Shown in pieces: positions 47,596 to 56,454 of a DNA stretch of 64,000 nt. The notes beneath the pieces are model-generated. The model was not told the DNA's origin. It saw only the letters and a list, made by a program, of their open reading frames with translations, and made no database searches. The stretch comes from Stutzerimonas zhaodongensis (GTDB taxonomy: Bacteria > Pseudomonadota > Gammaproteobacteria > Pseudomonadales > Pseudomonadaceae). How positions within the stretch are numbered: position 1 is the stretch's first letter; the number at the start of each line of letters is the position of its first letter. Made by a program: the position numbers and the translations under genes. The stretch is from assembly GCF_003696365.1 (NCBI RefSeq), contig NZ_RFFM01000005.1, forward strand, positions 62,001 through 126,000, given 5' to 3'.

Positions 47596-49119
47596 ATGTT
47601 TCTCGGAATCGATTGCGGCACCCAGGGCACCAAGGCATTGCTGCTCGATGCAGTCAGCGGACAAGTGCTCGGCCAGGGCTCGGCCAGTCACGAGTTGATT
47701 AGTGGCCCGAACGGCCGTCGCGAACAGCATGTCGAGCAATGGACGTCTGCATTTGAAGCGGCAACCGCGGCGGCGCTCGCCGACGCCGGGGTACCGGGTG
47801 ATCAGGTGCTCGGGATCGGTGTTTCAGGCCAGCAACACGGGTTGGTCACGCTTGATCGCGACGGCCGGGTTTTGAGGCCCGCCAAGCTCTGGTGCGATAC
47901 CGAGTCCGCCCAAGAAAACCAGCGGCTATTGCAGTGGCTGGGCGGTGAACGCGGCTCGCTTGAGCGGCTGGGTGTGGTCATCGCACCGGGATACACGGTA
48001 TCGAAGCTGTTGTGGATGAAAGAACAGCATTCACAGCTGTTCGAGCGTATCGCTCATATTCTTCTGCCGCACGACTACCTTAACTACTGGCTGACGGGCC
48101 GCTGCTGCAGCGAGTACGGCGATGCATCCGGCACCGGTTACTTCGACGTGCGAAGCCGGCGTTGGGATCTGGAGATGCTGCGGCACATTGATCCCAACGG
48201 CCGTCTCGAAGCTGCACTGCCGGAGCTGATCGGGCCTGATGAAGCTGTGGGCACGCTGCGCCCGGAACTGGCACTTCGTCTGGGTTTGAACCCAAATGTC
48301 ATCGTTTCGAGCGGTGGTGGCGACAACATGATGGGCGCTATCGGCACCGGCAACATCCAACCTGGCGCTATCACGATGAGCCTCGGCACATCGGGCACCT
48401 TGTATGCCTTCACAGGAGAACCGCAGATCAGCCCGCAACCAGCGGTCGCCACGTTCTGCTCCTCCAGCGGCGGCTGGCTGCCTCTGATTTGCACCATGAA
48501 CCTGACTAACGCCAACGCGGCGATTCGCGACCTGCTGGAGCTCGATCTTCAGCAGTTCAACGACTTCGTGGTGCAGTCGCCCATCGGCGCAGAAGGCGTA
48601 ACCCTCCTGCCCTTTCTTAACGGCGAGCGCGTCCCCGCCCTGCCCCAGGCCACTGCGAGCCTGCACGGCCTGACGACCGACAATCTGACCCGCGCCAACC
48701 TCTGCCGCGCGGTACTTGAGGGCGTGACCTTAGGCCTGCGTTACGGGTTGGATTTGCTTCGTGAGAGTGGCGTGCGCAGCGAGCGGATCCAGCTGATCGG
48801 CGGCGGCGCCAAGAACCCGCAATGGCGCCAGATCGTCGCCGACATGATGGCCACTCCTGTGGTCTGCACGTCCCATAATGAAGCTGCGGCCCTGGGCGGT
48901 GCGATACAGGCCGCTTGGTGTCACGCCAGACAAAGCGACCCGCAGGCTAGCCTTGTCGAGCTTTGTGATCGCTGCGTGAGCCTTGACGAATCTACCGCTG
49001 TCGAGCCTGAACCCAACGCTGTGCAGAGCTATGAACAGGTGTACCGGCGCTATCAAGCCCTGGTCATTGCCACCTATGGGCAGCGTACGCCCCCGGATCA
49101 GACGACAGTCACGCCGTGA
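47596..49119 (+). CDS. mtlY: Xylulokinase (FGGY family)
   Basis: The 507-residue kinase phosphorylates D-xylulose made from arabitol by the polyol dehydrogenase. It has the FGGY opening LGIDCGTQGTKALLLD, the GVSGQQHGLV segment and the late GGGAKNPQWRQIVADMM plus EAAALGGAIQAAW motifs. It starts 11 bases after mtlD and ends the operon. The xylB/mtlY assignment rests on context and similarity. Confidence 0.93.
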   Translation: MFLGIDCGTQGTKALLLDAVSGQVLGQGSASHELISGPNGRREQHVEQWTSAFEAATAAALADAGVPGDQVLGIGVSGQQHGLVTLDRDGRVLRPAKLWCDTESAQENQRLLQWLGGERGSLERLGVVIAPGYTVSKLLWMKEQHSQLFERIAHILLPHDYLNYWLTGRCCSEYGDASGTGYFDVRSRRWDLEMLRHIDPNGRLEAALPELIGPDEAVGTLRPELALRLGLNPNVIVSSGGGDNMMGAIGTGNIQPGAITMSLGTSGTLYAFTGEPQISPQPAVATFCSSSGGWLPLICTMNLTNANAAIRDLLELDLQQFNDFVVQSPIGAEGVTLLPFLNGERVPALPQATASLHGLTTDNLTRANLCRAVLEGVTLGLRYGLDLLRESGVRSERIQLIGGGAKNPQWRQIVADMMATPVVCTSHNEAAALGGAIQAAWCHARQSDPQASLVELCDRCVSLDESTAVEPEPNAVQSYEQVYRRYQALVIATYGQRTPPDQTTVTP

Positions 49120-49249
49120 TGAACCGGCTCTGTGTCGGGCTGGGCCATGAGTGAACACAGGGTTCGGAATCATTCGTGGTGAAGGACCTACATGCCCTCA
49201 GTGATTGCCAGCACGCTCGCACCTTGATAACTCAACTGTCGTTGCATAA

Positions 49250-49283
49250 AAAAAGCAAAGCCATTTGAGTGGCTTTGCTTTTT
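49250..49283. terminator. Bidirectional terminator between mtlY and the acyl-CoA dehydrogenase gene
   Basis: AAAAAGCAAAGCCA pairs with TGGCTTTGCTTTTT over 14 bp around a 6-base loop, with A and T tracts on either side. It serves both convergent transcripts. Confidence 0.93.
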
Positions 49284-49307
49284 GCTTAGCTCAGACCTGC
49301 CGTTGGC

Positions 49308-50534
49308 TTAGCGGCTGCGCAGCATCTCGCGAGAAATGTATTTGCCCAGCTCGTGCTTGGCGATCGATGCGCGGTGCACTTCGTCCGGGCCGTCGGCCAG
49401 GCGCAGGGTGCGCTGCATGGCCCACCAGTGCGCAAGCGGGAAATCTTCGGAAACGCCAGCGCCACCATGAATCTGGATGGCACGGTCGATGACCTTCAAA
49501 GCCACATTAGGCGCGACGACCTTGATCTGGGCGATCTCGCTCGCTGCAATCTTGTTGCCCACGGTATCCATCATATAGGCGGCGTTTAGCGTCAACAGGC
49601 GCGCCATGTTGATCTCGATCCGACACTCGGCGATGTGATCGAAATTTGCGCCGAGGCGAGCCAGGGGCTTGCCGAATGCCGTGCGGTCCACCGAGCGTTG
49701 GCACATCAGTTTCAGAGCACGCTCAGCGACGCCCACCGAGCGCATGCAATGGTGGATACGGCCTGGGCCGAGACGGCCCTGAGCGATCTCGAAGCCTCGA
49801 CCCTCGCCTAGCAGTACGTTCTCGTAGGGCACCCGAACGTTTTCCAGCAGCACTTCGGCGTGGCCGTGCGGCGCATCGTCGTAGCCGAAAACGGGCAATG
49901 GACGCAGCACTTTCAGACCCGGCGCATCCATCGGCACCAGAATCATCGAATGTTGCTGGTGGCGCGGGCCATCCGGGTTGGTCAGCCCCATGAATATCAT
50001 CACCTTGCAGCGTGGATCGCAGGCGCCGGAGGTCCACCATTTGCGGCCGTTGATAACCCACTCATCACCCTCGCGCACGGCGCGCGCCTGCATGTTGGTG
50101 GCATCCGACGACGCCACTCCCGGCTCGGTCATGCCGAACGCCGAGCGAATTTCGCCACGCAGCAGTGGCTCTAGCCACTGCTTCTTCTGCTGATCATTGC
50201 CGTAGCGCACCAGCACTTCCATGTTCCCGGTGTCCGGTGCCGAGCAGTTGAAGGCTTCTGGGCCGAGGCCCGAGCTGCCCATGATTTCCGCCAGTGGCGC
50301 ATATTCGGTATTGGTCAGACCGGCGCCCAGCTCCGACTCCGGCAGGAACAGATTCCACAGCCCTTCTGCCTTGGCCTTGGCCTTGAGCTCCTCGACAATA
50401 GCGGTCGGCTGCCAGCGATCGCCCTCGGCAACCTGCTGGTAGAACACCTTTTCAGCGGGATAGACATGAGCATCCATGAACGCTTGCACGCGCTCTCTCA
50501 GCTCTTGAACCTTCGGGGAGTAGGCGAAATTCAT
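49308..50534 (-). CDS. Acyl-CoA dehydrogenase family protein
   Basis: The 408-residue flavoenzyme belongs to the ACAD family that forms 2-enoyl-CoAs. FAD- and substrate-binding signatures are [22 protein letters not shown] and [13 protein letters not shown]. The C-terminal segment is [43 protein letters not shown]. The ATG at 50534 follows AGAAGG by nine bases. It is divergent from a LysR-type gene that probably regulates it. Chain-length preference cannot be deduced. Confidence 0.93.
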   Translation of the reverse strand: MNFAYSPKVQELRERVQAFMDAHVYPAEKVFYQQVAEGDRWQPTAIVEELKAKAKAEGLWNLFLPESELGAGLTNTEYAPLAEIMGSSGLGPEAFNCSAPDTGNMEVLVRYGNDQQKKQWLEPLLRGEIRSAFGMTEPGVASSDATNMQARAVREGDEWVINGRKWWTSGACDPRCKVMIFMGLTNPDGPRHQQHSMILVPMDAPGLKVLRPLPVFGYDDAPHGHAEVLLENVRVPYENVLLGEGRGFEIAQGRLGPGRIHHCMRSVGVAERALKLMCQRSVDRTAFGKPLARLGANFDHIAECRIEINMARLLTLNAAYMMDTVGNKIAASEIAQIKVVAPNVALKVIDRAIQIHGGAGVSEDFPLAHWWAMQRTLRLADGPDEVHRASIAKHELGKYISREMLRSR

Positions 50535-50680
50535 GGGCGACAACCTTCTGGCAGGTAATGTTTTGTAGTTTTGGATGCTAGAGGAGGTCTGGCGATTTAT
50601 CTAAGCTATTTTCCTCGTGTATAAACATTCATCACCGATATATGATCGGCGAATTCCGATACACGCCGGAGAGCACAACA
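50535..50680. promoter_or_regulatory. Divergent control region between the acyl-CoA dehydrogenase and LysR genes
   Basis: The 146-base AT-enriched spacer should hold both promoters and the LysR sites. A partial dyad around CGATATATGATCG at 50635-50650 is a possible site. The evidence is weak. Confidence 0.35.
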
Positions 50681-51595
50681 ATGAACCTGAACAAGGTCGA
50701 TCTGAATCTTTTCATCGTCTTCGACGCCATCTACACCGAAGCGAACCTGACCCGTGCCGGACAGATCGTCGGCATCACCCAGCCGGCCGTTTCCAACGCG
50801 CTCGCCCGCCTTCGCGAAACCTTCAACGACCCGCTGTTCGTGCGCACCGCACAAGGTATGGTGCCGACGCCAATGGCGCAGAACATCATCGGCCCGGTGC
50901 GCAATGCATTGCAGCTGCTGCGCGTATCAGTACAGGAAAGCCGGACGTTCAACCCTGCGCAGGCAAACAAGACCTTCCGTATCAGCATGACCGACCTCAC
51001 CGAAGCTGTCGTGTTGCCGCCGCTATTCCAGCGTCTGCGCCGGTTGGCGCCAAACGTCAAGATCGAGAGCATGCTCGCCAAGCGTCGCGAGACCACCAAG
51101 GAGCTGGCAGCCGGGCGCCTGGATTTCGCCATGGACGCGCCGCTCAACACCGACCCGCAGGTGCGCCACGTCAAGCTGCTGGAAGATCGATACGTGTGCG
51201 CGATGCGCCGTGGTCATCCGCTGGCCAAGGACAAGCTCAGCGTCGAGGAATACCTGTCGCTATCCCACATCCATATTTCGAGCCGGCGCAGCGGTCTGGG
51301 GATGGTCGACCTGGCGCTCGGCAAGATGGGCCAGCAGCGAAAAATTGCACTGCGCTCGCAGCATTACATGATGGCAACGCAGGTCATCCAGCACACCGAC
51401 ATGGCTGTAACTGTGCCCGAGCGCTTCGCCCGTCGCCACGATCTGCATCAGATCCCGCTGCCGGTGGACATTCCGCCGTTGGAGACGCACATCTATTGGC
51501 ACGAAAGCACGGACCAGGATCCGGCCAACCGCTGGATGCGTGAACAGATGATCGAGATTGCCCAGCAGGTCACCGCCGCGCAGCAAGCCGACTGA
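50681..51595 (+). CDS. LysR-type transcriptional regulator
   Basis: The 304-residue protein has an N-terminal winged helix-turn-helix at about 5-65 (DLNLFIVFDAIYTEANLTRAGQIVGITQPAVSNALARLRE) and a LysR substrate-binding half. It is divergent from the acyl-CoA dehydrogenase gene, the usual layout for a LysR regulator and its target. The inducer is unknown. The internal ATG gives the family N-terminus MNLNKVDLNLF. Confidence 0.93.
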   Translation: MNLNKVDLNLFIVFDAIYTEANLTRAGQIVGITQPAVSNALARLRETFNDPLFVRTAQGMVPTPMAQNIIGPVRNALQLLRVSVQESRTFNPAQANKTFRISMTDLTEAVVLPPLFQRLRRLAPNVKIESMLAKRRETTKELAAGRLDFAMDAPLNTDPQVRHVKLLEDRYVCAMRRGHPLAKDKLSVEEYLSLSHIHISSRRSGLGMVDLALGKMGQQRKIALRSQHYMMATQVIQHTDMAVTVPERFARRHDLHQIPLPVDIPPLETHIYWHESTDQDPANRWMREQMIEIAQQVTAAQQAD

Positions 51596-51648
51596 TCGAC
51601 AGCGCCGATATGCAGGGACCGGCAGGCGCAACGCTTGCCGGTTACGTA

Positions 51649-52668
51649 TCAGGCGCTTTCGCGCATCACCACTTCGAACCCCACATCGATGCGTCGCTGC
51701 GCAGGCGACTCACCGCGCATCAGGCTGAGCAGCATCTGCCCCGCCAACTTGCCTATCTCGCCACGGATGGTGCGCACCGTCGTCAGCGCCGGGTGCATCC
51801 AGGCAGCAGCAGGCAGATCATTGAAACCCGCAATCGCCAGCCGCTCTGGCACGGCCAACTGCAGCTGGCGAGCCCGGAACAGTGCGCCGAGTGCCAGGTC
51901 ATCGTTGTTGAAGAAAATCGCATCGATCTCCGGATGTTGCGCGAGCAACCGGTCCAGTAATTCGGCGCCGAGCCCGATCGATGACACCTGGGGCGTCAGC
52001 AGTTCAAGCGCGGCGTCATAGCGGGACGCATCACGCATTACCTGACGATAGCCCTCGGCACGCTGGAGCGTCCGTGGGTCCAGCTGCGCAGCGGCGAATG
52101 CGATGTTGCGATAGCCGCGCTCGAGCAGCTTACGGGTCATGGCAGCACCCGCCTCGTACTGGGAGAAGCCGACGCAGTACTCCTCTTCTCCATCGCTGAG
52201 TTCCATCAGCGTGACGATGGGGCTGGTGTAGCTGCCCAGTACCTCACGCGCCGCGTCGCTGCGTTCGAAACCCGTTACCAGCAGGCCAGCCGGCTGATGC
52301 GCCAGGTAGGCACGCAGCAGGCGCTCATCTTCCTCAGGATGATAATGACTGACGCCAATCATCAACTCGTAACCGGCAGGCATCAGCACACGTTGAATGG
52401 CCTCTACGGTATCGACGAAGACGGCGTTGGAGAGCGAAGGAATGATCACCGCAACCAAATTCGACCGTGCACTGGCCAGGCTACGGGCGGCGGTATGAGG
52501 GACATAACCCAAGGTCTTGACAGCCGTCATCACACGTTCGCGCAGTGCATCGGATACACGTTCGGGCTGCGATAGCGCACGTGATGCGGACATCAGTGAA
52601 CAGCCGGCACTGCGGGCAACGTCGGAGAGCGTGGCCCGTTCCAGCGAACGACGACGGCGAGAACTCAT
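51649..52668 (-). CDS. gntR: LacI-family repressor, probably gluconate-responsive GntR
   Basis: The 339-residue repressor has a LacI helix-turn-helix at about 12-60 (TLSDVARSAGCSLMSASRALSQPERVSDALRERV) and a hinge (HTAARSLASARSNLVAVIIP). A periplasmic-binding-like effector domain follows. The Pseudomonas gluconate repressor GntR is of this type. It is the last gene of a module with gluconokinase and a TRAP transporter. A terminator after dctP suggests it also has its own promoter. The ATG at 52668 is chosen over an in-frame TTG at 52680. Confidence 0.87.
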   Translation of the reverse strand: MSSRRRRSLERATLSDVARSAGCSLMSASRALSQPERVSDALRERVMTAVKTLGYVPHTAARSLASARSNLVAVIIPSLSNAVFVDTVEAIQRVLMPAGYELMIGVSHYHPEEDERLLRAYLAHQPAGLLVTGFERSDAAREVLGSYTSPIVTLMELSDGEEEYCVGFSQYEAGAAMTRKLLERGYRNIAFAAAQLDPRTLQRAEGYRQVMRDASRYDAALELLTPQVSSIGLGAELLDRLLAQHPEIDAIFFNNDDLALGALFRARQLQLAVPERLAIAGFNDLPAAAWMHPALTTVRTIRGEIGKLAGQMLLSLMRGESPAQRRIDVGFEVVMRESA

Positions 52669-52712
52669 AACAACATCCAACGACCAGGGGCGGGAATTCT
52701 ATATCGGGAAAA

Positions 52713-52730
52713 GCGCCCCCGTAGGGGCGC
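52713..52730 (-). terminator. Terminator or attenuator after dctP of the gluconate module
   Basis: On the minus strand GCGCCCC and GGGGCGC form a 7-bp all-GC stem with the loop TACG, followed by TTTT. It lies between dctP and gntR and would reduce read-through into the repressor gene. Confidence 0.7.
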
Positions 52731-52736
52731 GCGCCA

Positions 52737-53747
52737 TCACTTCGGTGCTTTGGCGATTTCGGCCTGTACTTCCTTGAACAGCGGCTCACCCACCGTATCG
52801 ACTACGGTCTGGATGGCCGGCTTAGCCTGATCGCGCATGCGCTGAATTTCCTCCGGGCTGACTTTGTTGACGGCCATGCCCTGCTTCTCGATTTGAGCCA
52901 AGGCCTCACGAGCTTCGGCGCGAGTGTCCTCGCGTTCCGAATCACGCGACTTTTTCGCCGCGTCCATGATGATCCCCTGCTCGGTCTCGGAAAGGCCGTC
53001 CCACCAACGCTTGGACGCCGTAACAATCCATGGGCTGTAGACGTGATTGGTCACGCTCAGATACTTCTGAACCTCGTAGAATTTCGAAGACAGAATGGTG
53101 TTGTAGGGGTTTTCCTGACCATCGACCGCTTTGGTCTCCAGCGCCGTGAACAGCTCGGAGAATGGCAGCGGGACGGCGTTGGCGCCCATCTGCTTGAAGG
53201 TGTCGATGAACACCGGGTTCGGCATGACGCGCAGTTTGATGCCGTTGAAGTCTTCCATCTTCTCGACCGGACGGACGTTGTTGGTCAGGTTCCGGAAGCC
53301 ATTTTCCCAGTAGACCAGACCGACCAATCCCTTAGCCTCCAGCGCGTCCATAACCTTCTGGCCGACCGGGCCATCCAGCACGTAATCGGCCTGCTTTTCA
53401 CTTTCGAACAGGAAAGGCGTGTCCCATACCGCCATTTCCTTCGCGATGCCCACCAGTGTCGCGGTCGAACCGACCATCATTTCCTGGGCGCCACCCATGA
53501 GTGCGTTTTGCATCTGGTCATCGGAGCCAAGGCTGGCCGACGCGAAGGTACGCACCTTGAGCTTGCCATCGGAGGCCTTGGCAATTTCCTCGGCGAGCAC
53601 CTTGGCGGCGCGGCCCTGGTTGCTGTCCTCATTGAGGCCATAACCGAAGCGAATCATCCGAGAGCGAACGTCATCGGCCGCATGTGCTGTCGCGATGGCG
53701 CTGCCAAGGGTGGTGACGGCCAGTGCCGCTATGAGAAATCGTTTCAT
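52737..53747 (-). CDS. TRAP transporter periplasmic solute-binding protein (DctP family), gluconate module
   Basis: The 336-residue protein has a signal peptide (RFLIAALAVTTLGSAIATAHA) and DctP landmarks: RFGYGLNEDSNQGRAAKVLAEEI, FNGIKLRVMPNPVFIDTFKQMGANAVPL with the ligand-binding Arg, and VDGQENPYN. Gene context makes gluconate or a related aldonate the likely ligand; this is inference. A Crc-type A-rich motif overlaps its ribosome site. The start is the ATG at 53747; the longer frame from 53822 is rejected. Confidence 0.92.
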   Translation of the reverse strand: MKRFLIAALAVTTLGSAIATAHAADDVRSRMIRFGYGLNEDSNQGRAAKVLAEEIAKASDGKLKVRTFASASLGSDDQMQNALMGGAQEMMVGSTATLVGIAKEMAVWDTPFLFESEKQADYVLDGPVGQKVMDALEAKGLVGLVYWENGFRNLTNNVRPVEKMEDFNGIKLRVMPNPVFIDTFKQMGANAVPLPFSELFTALETKAVDGQENPYNTILSSKFYEVQKYLSVTNHVYSPWIVTASKRWWDGLSETEQGIIMDAAKKSRDSEREDTRAEAREALAQIEKQGMAVNKVSPEEIQRMRDQAKPAIQTVVDTVGEPLFKEVQAEIAKAPK

Positions 53748-53756
53748 GCTGTCGTA

Positions 53757-53770
53757 CCTTTTGTTGTTGT
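53757..53770 (-). promoter_or_regulatory. Crc/Hfq catabolite-repression (CA) motif at the dctP ribosome site
   Basis: On the minus strand ACAACAACAAAAGG contains AACAACAA (AANAANAA pattern) running straight into the AAGG Shine-Dalgarno, ten bases before the ATG. Hfq/Crc binding here would block translation. Confidence 0.7.
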
Positions 53771-53809
53771 GGGTGGATGAAGCTTGTTTTTGTCGAACGA
53801 GACCTGTAG

Positions 53810-55087
53810 CTACCGCAGCCACTGCAGCGGAACGGTGATGATCGATGGCACGGCGATCAGCAATGCCACGATGACCAGATAGATGGCGAAGAACGGCGTT
53901 ACGCCGCGCACCAGCGTTTCCATGCGCAGCCGCCCTATTCCGCCGACGACGTTAAGTACTGTACCTACTGGCGGGGTGATCAGGCCGATCGAGCCAATCA
54001 AGACGAACATCACGCCGAAGTACACAGGATCGATACCGGCCTTCACGGCGATGGGCGCCAGTACCGGCCCGAGAATCAGGATGGTCGGTGTGAGGTCGAG
54101 CACCATACCCACCGCGATCATCAGCACCATGATGGCAACCATCAACAACTTCGGATCCTGCGCCAGCGGCCCGAGCATGGTGGCGATCTCATCGGGAAGC
54201 TGAGCCAGGGTGATCATGTAAGCCGAAACGATGGCCGCGGCGCATAGGAACATCACCGATGCCGTGGTGCGGCTGGCGCGGGTAAGCACTTCCACCACCC
54301 CGCTCCAGCTCAGCTCGCGATACAGCAGGGTCGAGACGGCCAGTGCGTAGACTGCCGCGACAACCGCGGCTTCGGTTGGCGTGAACAGCCCTCCGCGCAA
54401 ACCGCCAACAATGATCACTGGCAACATCAACGCGGCTGCGCCATCGACGAGTGCTTTTCGGCGCTCGGCAGAGGTGGCCTTTTCCTGTGGCGGCTCATCA
54501 ATATTGCGAGCAATCAAGGTCCAGGCAACGATCAGTCCGATGCCCATGATCAATCCGGGCACCATGCCGGCGAGGAAGAGTTGGCTGATGGATGTGTTGG
54601 TGACCACGCCATAGATGACGAAGGGCATCGACGGCGGGATGATCGGCGCAATGATGCCACCCGCCGCCACCAGCCCGGATGATGAACTCAACGGATAGCC
54701 TCGTTCTCGCATCATCGGCAACAGCAATGTCGCCAAGGCGGCCGTGTCTGCCAGCGCAGACCCAGACATGCTCGCCAGAAGCACCGATGCAGCAATCGCG
54801 ACATAGCCCAGCCCGCCGCGCTTGTGGCCGAAGTAGGCTTTGGCCATGTTGATGATCCGGCGAGAGATCCCGCCGGCATTCATCAGCTCGCCGGCCAGGA
54901 TGAAGAAAGGTACGGCCAGTAATGGAAAGCTGTCGGCACCGGCCTGCAGATTTTGCGCAATCAGTTGGACATCCCAGAAATCCAGGTACCACATCAACAC
55001 CGCGCCGGTGAGGATCAGCGCAAACGCGATCGGCATGCCGAATGCCATGAAGCCAAATAGAGAAGAAAGAAAAACGACGACAGTCAT
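53810..55087 (-). CDS. TRAP transporter large permease (DctM family), gluconate module
   Basis: The 425-residue protein has about twelve hydrophobic segments. Family stretches are LLASMSGSALADTAALATLLLPMM and GGLFTPTEAAVVAAVYALA. GAGG lies seven bases before the ATG. It follows the kinase-DctQ fusion by 39 bases and precedes dctP by 62 bases on the minus strand, giving the order (gntK-dctQ), dctM, dctP. Confidence 0.95.
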   Translation of the reverse strand: MTVVVFLSSLFGFMAFGMPIAFALILTGAVLMWYLDFWDVQLIAQNLQAGADSFPLLAVPFFILAGELMNAGGISRRIINMAKAYFGHKRGGLGYVAIAASVLLASMSGSALADTAALATLLLPMMRERGYPLSSSSGLVAAGGIIAPIIPPSMPFVIYGVVTNTSISQLFLAGMVPGLIMGIGLIVAWTLIARNIDEPPQEKATSAERRKALVDGAAALMLPVIIVGGLRGGLFTPTEAAVVAAVYALAVSTLLYRELSWSGVVEVLTRASRTTASVMFLCAAAIVSAYMITLAQLPDEIATMLGPLAQDPKLLMVAIMVLMIAVGMVLDLTPTILILGPVLAPIAVKAGIDPVYFGVMFVLIGSIGLITPPVGTVLNVVGGIGRLRMETLVRGVTPFFAIYLVIVALLIAVPSIITVPLQWLR

Positions 55088-55126
55088 TCAGGAACCTCGG
55101 CGGGCGTTGCCCTGTTGTTATCGGAG

Positions 55127-56269
55127 TCAGTCAGCCGTTACGTTGGCATCGGCAACATGGGGTCGTGGAGGCTCGCGCCAGACATTCACCAGCTGCACGA
55201 GTGCCAAGACGCCGAGCGCAATCATGCTGGCCATAACCGGCAGCATCGCCACGGCAAGTGGATAACCCACCACCGGGCTGTTGATCGTCCAGCCAAACTG
55301 CATCTGGTTCCAACCGCCCATGGCCGCCATGCCGCTGGCGCCAGCTACCAGCAACCAACTGATGGAATCGACCACGCGACGGAAGAGCACCGGGAAGCGA
55401 TCACGAATCATGCTGAAGGCCATCAGCTCGCCGCGACGCATGCTGGACGCGACACCGACGAACACCAGCCAGACGAAAGCCAGTCGGGATAGCTCTTCAG
55501 CACCGGTCCAGCCGGTGCCGAACGCATAGCGCAGCACCACGCTGCTGAACACCACGACCACCATGAACGCCAACAACGCCGCCATCAGCCAATCGGTGAT
55601 GCGGTCGAACCCCAGTGCAAGCTTGCCGCTATAGATGGGCGGACTGGTCAGCTCGGCGCCTTTGCCAACGCCGGTGTTAGCGCTATCAAGCGGAGCCGCG
55701 GAATGACCCTCGGCATCGCTGATCTCCAACCCTGGTGCGCGCTGCATCCAATCGACGATCTCCACCAGAACCTGGTCGCGCGACTGGCTGGCATCGACTA
55801 CAAGAACACCAGGCTCGCCTTCGGGAGATTCGAGCGTGGCGAACTGACTGTCCACTAAGGAAATGGGCATGAAATGCCCAGCACGGCCGCCAACCCTCTG
55901 CACCGCCGTGTCGTAATCGATGGATAGGTGGGCGAACCGTAGTTCTGCAACCGCATCTCGCAGCAAATCGCGGTAGCGACGCTTGAGTGCAGAACAGGCC
56001 AGTACGAAGCCTACGCCGTCGTCGATGGCCCGTTGCATCTCGACGACGAGCTTCTGCAGCCATTCGACACGGTCCGCGTCAGACAGCGGCGTACCGGCGC
56101 GCATGCGGGCAACGTTCTCTTCAGGGTGGAAATGGTCTGCTTCGATGTGACGAAAGCCCAACGCATCGGCAACGGCGTGGCTGGTTTCGGTTTTGCCCGA
56201 ACCGCTAACGCCCATGACGACCAGCGCGCGGCCAGTGGCAGAAAGATCGCTGTGGGAGTGGGAATCCAC
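55127..56269 (-). CDS. gntK: Fusion of gluconokinase (GntK/IdnK type) with TRAP small permease (DctQ)
   Basis: One open frame joins two usually separate proteins. The N-terminal ~165 residues are gluconokinase: ALVVMGVSGSGKTETSHAVADALG (Walker A), EADHFHPEENVARMRAGTPLSDADR and CSALKRRYRDLLR. A ~35-residue Ser/Gly/Ala-rich linker follows. The last ~160 residues are a full DctQ with four hydrophobic segments, from FDRITDWLMAALLAFMVVVVFSSVVLRYAFGTGWTGAEELSRLAFVWLVFVG onward. DctQ N-termini normally face the cytoplasm, so the kinase would sit beside the importer. A GTG at 56269 has GGAG upstream; an ATG at 56302 is an alternative lacking one. Confidence 0.93.
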   Translation of the reverse strand: MDSHSHSDLSATGRALVVMGVSGSGKTETSHAVADALGFRHIEADHFHPEENVARMRAGTPLSDADRVEWLQKLVVEMQRAIDDGVGFVLACSALKRRYRDLLRDAVAELRFAHLSIDYDTAVQRVGGRAGHFMPISLVDSQFATLESPEGEPGVLVVDASQSRDQVLVEIVDWMQRAPGLEISDAEGHSAAPLDSANTGVGKGAELTSPPIYSGKLALGFDRITDWLMAALLAFMVVVVFSSVVLRYAFGTGWTGAEELSRLAFVWLVFVGVASSMRRGELMAFSMIRDRFPVLFRRVVDSISWLLVAGASGMAAMGGWNQMQFGWTINSPVVGYPLAVAMLPVMASMIALGVLALVQLVNVWREPPRPHVADANVTAD

Positions 56270-56317
56270 TACTTGGTCTCCGGCAGCATCGAGGTGCTGC
56301 ATTATGTTTGTGGCGTG

Positions 56318-56333
56318 ATGGTAGCGCTAACAT
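56318..56333. promoter_or_regulatory. Candidate GntR operator upstream of the kinase-DctQ gene
   Basis: ATGGTAGCGCTAACAT is a 16-bp near-palindrome (two mismatches) with the core TAGCGCTA, the style of LacI-family operators. It resembles the enteric gnt operator in layout, and from memory the PAO1 GntR site contains TAGCGCT. On the minus strand it overlaps a -10-like TATGTT. Confidence 0.65.
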
Positions 56334-56454
56334 AAATCTGCAATAACTACCGTTCGTCGGGTTACGGCTAAATATTGGCGCAATAGAGAGTTATTTACGG
56401 CTTCGGATTTCCCGGTACGCTTCTTACAATCGCGCCATACTCAGGAGACGCGCA

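Noticed and set aside
52893-53780. A 295-codon plus-strand frame
   Set aside because: It is antisense to the DctP gene of the gluconate module, with no domain and no ribosome site.
55127-56269. The kinase-DctQ gene as a sequencing artefact
   Set aside because: The linker codons look normal, both domains are complete and the frame is continuous, so I treat the fusion as real pending read-level confirmation.
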